NCBI GenBank assembly: GCA_005880605.1
Contig: VBIS01000169.1
Location: forward strand, 1 to 15,196
Length of the DNA: 15,196 bases
Source: Chloroflexota bacterium
GTDB lineage: Bacteria > Chloroflexota > Dormibacteria > CF-121
Direction: 5' to 3'
The notes below the pieces were generated by a model. The model ran no database searches, was not told the origin of the DNA, and saw only the letters and a list, made by a program, of their open reading frames with translations. Of the stretch, positions 13,514 through 15,196 are shown in pieces. Numbering within the stretch: position 1 is the first letter of the stretch; the number at the start of each line of letters is the position of its first letter. Both the position numbers and the translations under genes were made by a program.

Positions 13514-14843
13514 GGCGGCGCTTCGAGAACCAGACGAATGGCGATAGCACGGATCGGGACGGCTCCGGCAGCTTGAGGGCCGGGTAAATCGATGCGGCCA
13601 GTATGGTGAGGGCTTCGACCGACGCACCGTTGCCCCGTACCACAAGCGGCTCGTGCCGGTTCTCCGCGGTGTCAAAGGAGGGGTCGAATGGAATGCGCGC
13701 AACGAGCGAACCGTTCAGATCTCCCATGGGCTCGGCCAGATTGAATCCGTCGCGCATCTTATTGGCGACGTAACCCAGCTTTGCGCCGAGTCCGATGCGC
13801 CGAAGGGCCTCGACGCCGCGATAAAGCGACTGCACGGATCCGGCTGTAGGCGTCACGACACAGTAGATCCGCGTCACGGTCTCGAGGAGATAGGTCTCGA
13901 GATCACCGAGGTTGGCTGAGATGTCGAGGATCAGGAACTGGTAGCCCGCCGACTTGAACGTCGTCAGGATGTGCGCCGCCTGTGCCACGCTCAAGAGTTC
14001 GGATCGGTCGCCGGACAAGCACTTGGATGGACCGAGCATGACGTCGAGGTGGGTAGCCGGATGTCGGATGACGAAGTCGCGCGGGTCCGGGTGAGGAAGG
14101 GTGAGATCGCAGAGGTAGTCGAGCATTGTCGGTTGCGCAATGCCGAGACGAGCCGAGATATTTGCTGACCCCAGGTCGAAATCAATGAGGCCAACGCGCA
14201 AAGGCTGCGACGGGCTCGTCGGCGATTCTCGATAGCGGCCCTTCAGCGACAGGAGCGCCGCCACCTCGGTCGCGAGCGTGGTACGGCCGGTGCCGCCCTT
14301 GGTCGAGAAGAAGGCGATGACCTGAGGCCCGCCCAGGTATACGGGCGCCGACGCCGCGGTTTCGCCGTCGCCATTCGCGCCCGCCTCGCCAGAGTCGACG
14401 TCGCTGGAGTCAGGCAGCTCGATGACCTCGTCGTCGCCCGGCGCCGCGTCGATGGGCGCAGACACTTCGCTCGAAACCGCATGTACGGTGTCGCCAACCA
14501 GCGTCAGCCGGGGTCGTGGCGCCCGCCTCTGTTGTTGCGGTCCGGTATCCGGACGTCCGCTGAGCACCGGTTCCGGCGCGAGACGCTCAGTGAACTTGAA
14601 TTCGATCGCGGCCACTGCCCAATGGATGAGAGACCGTCCTTCGGGTCTGATCCAGGCGATCGCCGCGCCGAACACTGCGGCGAGCGTGGCTGCCGTCAGC
14701 TGAAGCGGGGTCGGCAAGGACAGATGGAGGATCGTGTACCCCGCGAGCAGCCCGAGTGCGAGCGCGGCCAATCGGGTGACCGATAGTCCAAGGATGAACT
14801 GGTCTTCGCCGTTGAGTTCGTGAGGAATCCGCACTCCGCGCAT
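13503..14843 (-). CDS. PrgI-like membrane domain fused to a MinD/CpaE (TadZ)-like ATPase
   Basis: The 446-residue protein starts at ATG 14843, with GGAGG at 14854-14850 and a 6-nt spacer. Residues 1-90 resemble the PrgI family of Gram-positive type IV secretion: RIPHELNGEDQFILGLSVTR, two hydrophobic helices (about 23-41 and 46-66), then PEGRSLIHWAVAAIEFKFTE. A disordered linker (about 91-170, rich in Ala, Asp, Glu and Pro) leads to a MinD/ParA-type ATPase from about 174: VIAFFSTKGGTGRTTLATEV, the LIDFDLGSANIS switch near 219-230, LILDISANLGDLE near 304-316, and VANKMRDG near 359-366. The signature Lys182 is kept, but the P-loop Lys is replaced by Arg187. CpaE/TadZ proteins place Tad machines in the cell. 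The fusion implies a membrane-anchored positioning ATPase. It is the first gene of the operon. Confidence 0.85.
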   Translation of the reverse strand: MRGVRIPHELNGEDQFILGLSVTRLAALALGLLAGYTILHLSLPTPLQLTAATLAAVFGAAIAWIRPEGRSLIHWAVAAIEFKFTERLAPEPVLSGRPDTGPQQQRRAPRPRLTLVGDTVHAVSSEVSAPIDAAPGDDEVIELPDSSDVDSGEAGANGDGETAASAPVYLGGPQVIAFFSTKGGTGRTTLATEVAALLSLKGRYRESPTSPSQPLRVGLIDFDLGSANISARLGIAQPTMLDYLCDLTLPHPDPRDFVIRHPATHLDVMLGPSKCLSGDRSELLSVAQAAHILTTFKSAGYQFLILDISANLGDLETYLLETVTRIYCVVTPTAGSVQSLYRGVEALRRIGLGAKLGYVANKMRDGFNLAEPMGDLNGSLVARIPFDPSFDTAENRHEPLVVRGNGASVEALTILAASIYPALKLPEPSRSVLSPFVWFSKRRRAG

Positions 14844-14849
14844 TGGCCC

Positions 14850-14854
14850 CCTCC
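14850..14854 (-). promoter_or_regulatory. Ribosome binding site of the first pilus-operon gene
   Basis: GGAGG on the minus strand, 6 nt before the ATG at 14843, within a longer GGAGGGGG run. It fixes the start of the fusion ATPase. No convincing -35/-10 pair was found between it and the tRNA gene. The best I could see, TAGGCA then TAGCAC with a 17-nt spacer, is poor, so transcription by read-through from the tRNA promoter is possible. Confidence 0.75.
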
Positions 14855-14918
14855 GGTGGCGTGATGAATCAGCGCGGATGCGGCCAGGAGGAGATGGAGT
14901 GCGGTGTTCGGTGCTAGG

Positions 14919-14947
14919 GCTGCGCTGTTTTGTTGCCTACGCGCAGC
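14919..14947. repeat. Inverted repeat between the tRNA gene and the pilus operon
   Basis: GCTGCGC at 14919-14925 and GCGCAGC at 14941-14947 are perfect 7-base inverted arms with a 15-nt loop. No run of T follows on the minus strand, so it does not look like an intrinsic terminator. It could be a weak hairpin in the leader of the operon or chance in GC-rich DNA. The rest of the 14844-14972 gap shows nothing else I can name apart from the ribosome binding site. Confidence 0.35.
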
Positions 14948-14972
14948 GACTCGCTTCGGTGGCCTTGGGTAT

Positions 14973-15048
14973 TGGTGCCTGCACCAGGATTCGAACCCGG
15001 GACCAACTGATTAAGAGTCAGCTGCTCTACCAACTGAGCTATGCAGGC
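14973..15048 (-). tRNA. trnK: tRNA-Lys (anticodon CTT)
   Basis: The minus strand folds as a full cloverleaf of 73 nt plus an encoded CCA. The acceptor arms GCCTGCA and TGCAGGC pair perfectly. The D arm is GCTC/GAGC around AGTTGGTA. The anticodon stem GCTGA/TCAGT has one G-U pair and loop CTCTTAA, giving anticodon CTT (lysine, AAG codons). The variable loop is TGGTC, and the T arm is CCGGG/CCTGG around TTCGAAT. The discriminator base is A. The 3' CCA occupies 14975-14973. The gene points into the pilus operon, whose first start codon lies 129 nt downstream, so its 3' end forms the boundary of that region. Confidence 0.97.
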
Positions 15049-15057
15049 GCACCGGCT

Positions 15058-15063
15058 ATTCTA
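15058..15063 (-). promoter_or_regulatory. Possible -10 element of the tRNA-Lys promoter
   Basis: TAGAAT on the minus strand lies 9 nt before the mature tRNA 5' end, a good -10 match and spacing. No -35 match stands 16-18 nt upstream. A perfect TTGACA occurs at 15128-15123 but is too far away (59 nt) and has no matching -10 of its own. The remaining 15064-15196 stretch has short open frames at the edge but no gene I can support. Confidence 0.35.
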
Positions 15064-15196
15064 GCCAGCCACGATTTGGGCCTGCGTCGCTCAACTACTT
15101 CGTCGAATCACCCCCTCGCGTTTGTCAACCCGCTCGACGTTCGTGGCGCGGCTCTAATACCTGTTCGCTGGAACTCTCCGGGTTCACCATGACTAC

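Noticed and set aside
12203..13702. Longer CpaF start at 13702
   Set aside because: The added 63 residues are a Ser/Arg/Pro-rich shadow of the preceding ATPase gene; the GTG at 13513 fits family length.
14878..15192. Plus-strand 104-residue open frame
   Set aside because: It runs through the antisense of the tRNA-Lys gene; peptides of this kind are common false calls across tRNA genes.
1..15196. CRISPR array, insertion sequence or integrase
   Set aside because: No spaced direct repeats, transposase motifs or recombinase reading frames were seen on either strand.

Overview
This is a GC-rich bacterial window in which almost every gene reads on the minus strand. There is no secretin, and the pilus genes are of the Tad/Flp type, so a monoderm or atypical-envelope, high-GC lineage is likely. 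The combination of Tad genes, a PrgI-like domain and a VirB4-like ATPase makes me think of Chloroflexota or a related soil lineage such as Candidatus Dormibacterota, but that placement is inference with low confidence.

Region 1 (1-3009) holds ordinary housekeeping or accessory genes: a pyridoxamine-phosphate-oxidase-like flavoprotein cut by the window edge, a small secreted protein of unknown function, and a tight three-gene unit transcribed as unknown protein, then a monoacylglycerol-lipase-like alpha/beta hydrolase, then D-aminoacyl-tRNA deacylase (dtd). Region 2 (3031-4988) is a GH36-type alpha-galactosidase that appears broken. Its two halves lie in different frames, a segment of roughly 45 residues expected at the joint is missing, and the 5' end has no usual start codon.

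Region 3 (4984-14843) is a single, tightly packed operon of about ten genes: a PrgI-like/MinD-like fusion ATPase, CpaF (TadA), TadB, TadC, an Flp-like pilin, two TadE/TadG-like pseudopilins, a secreted PKD-like protein, CpaB, a VirB4-like ATPase and a small secreted protein. Most junctions are ATGA overlaps or gaps under 10 nt. The locus mixes the core of a Tad pilus (assembly ATPase, two membrane platform proteins, pilin, pseudopilins, CpaB, a TadZ/CpaE-like ATPase) with two parts of a type IV secretion machine (PrgI and VirB4). VirB6, VirD4, relaxase, prepilin peptidase and secretin are not in the window. I regard this hybrid as the most interesting content.

Region 4 (14844-15196) holds a tRNA-Lys(CTT) gene on the minus strand. 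Its 3' end faces the pilus operon across a 129-nt gap. Hand-counted rows give about 60% GC in the operon and about 69% in region 1-4.3 kb, so the operon may be an acquired block beside a tRNA gene. However, no integrase or repeated tRNA end is visible.
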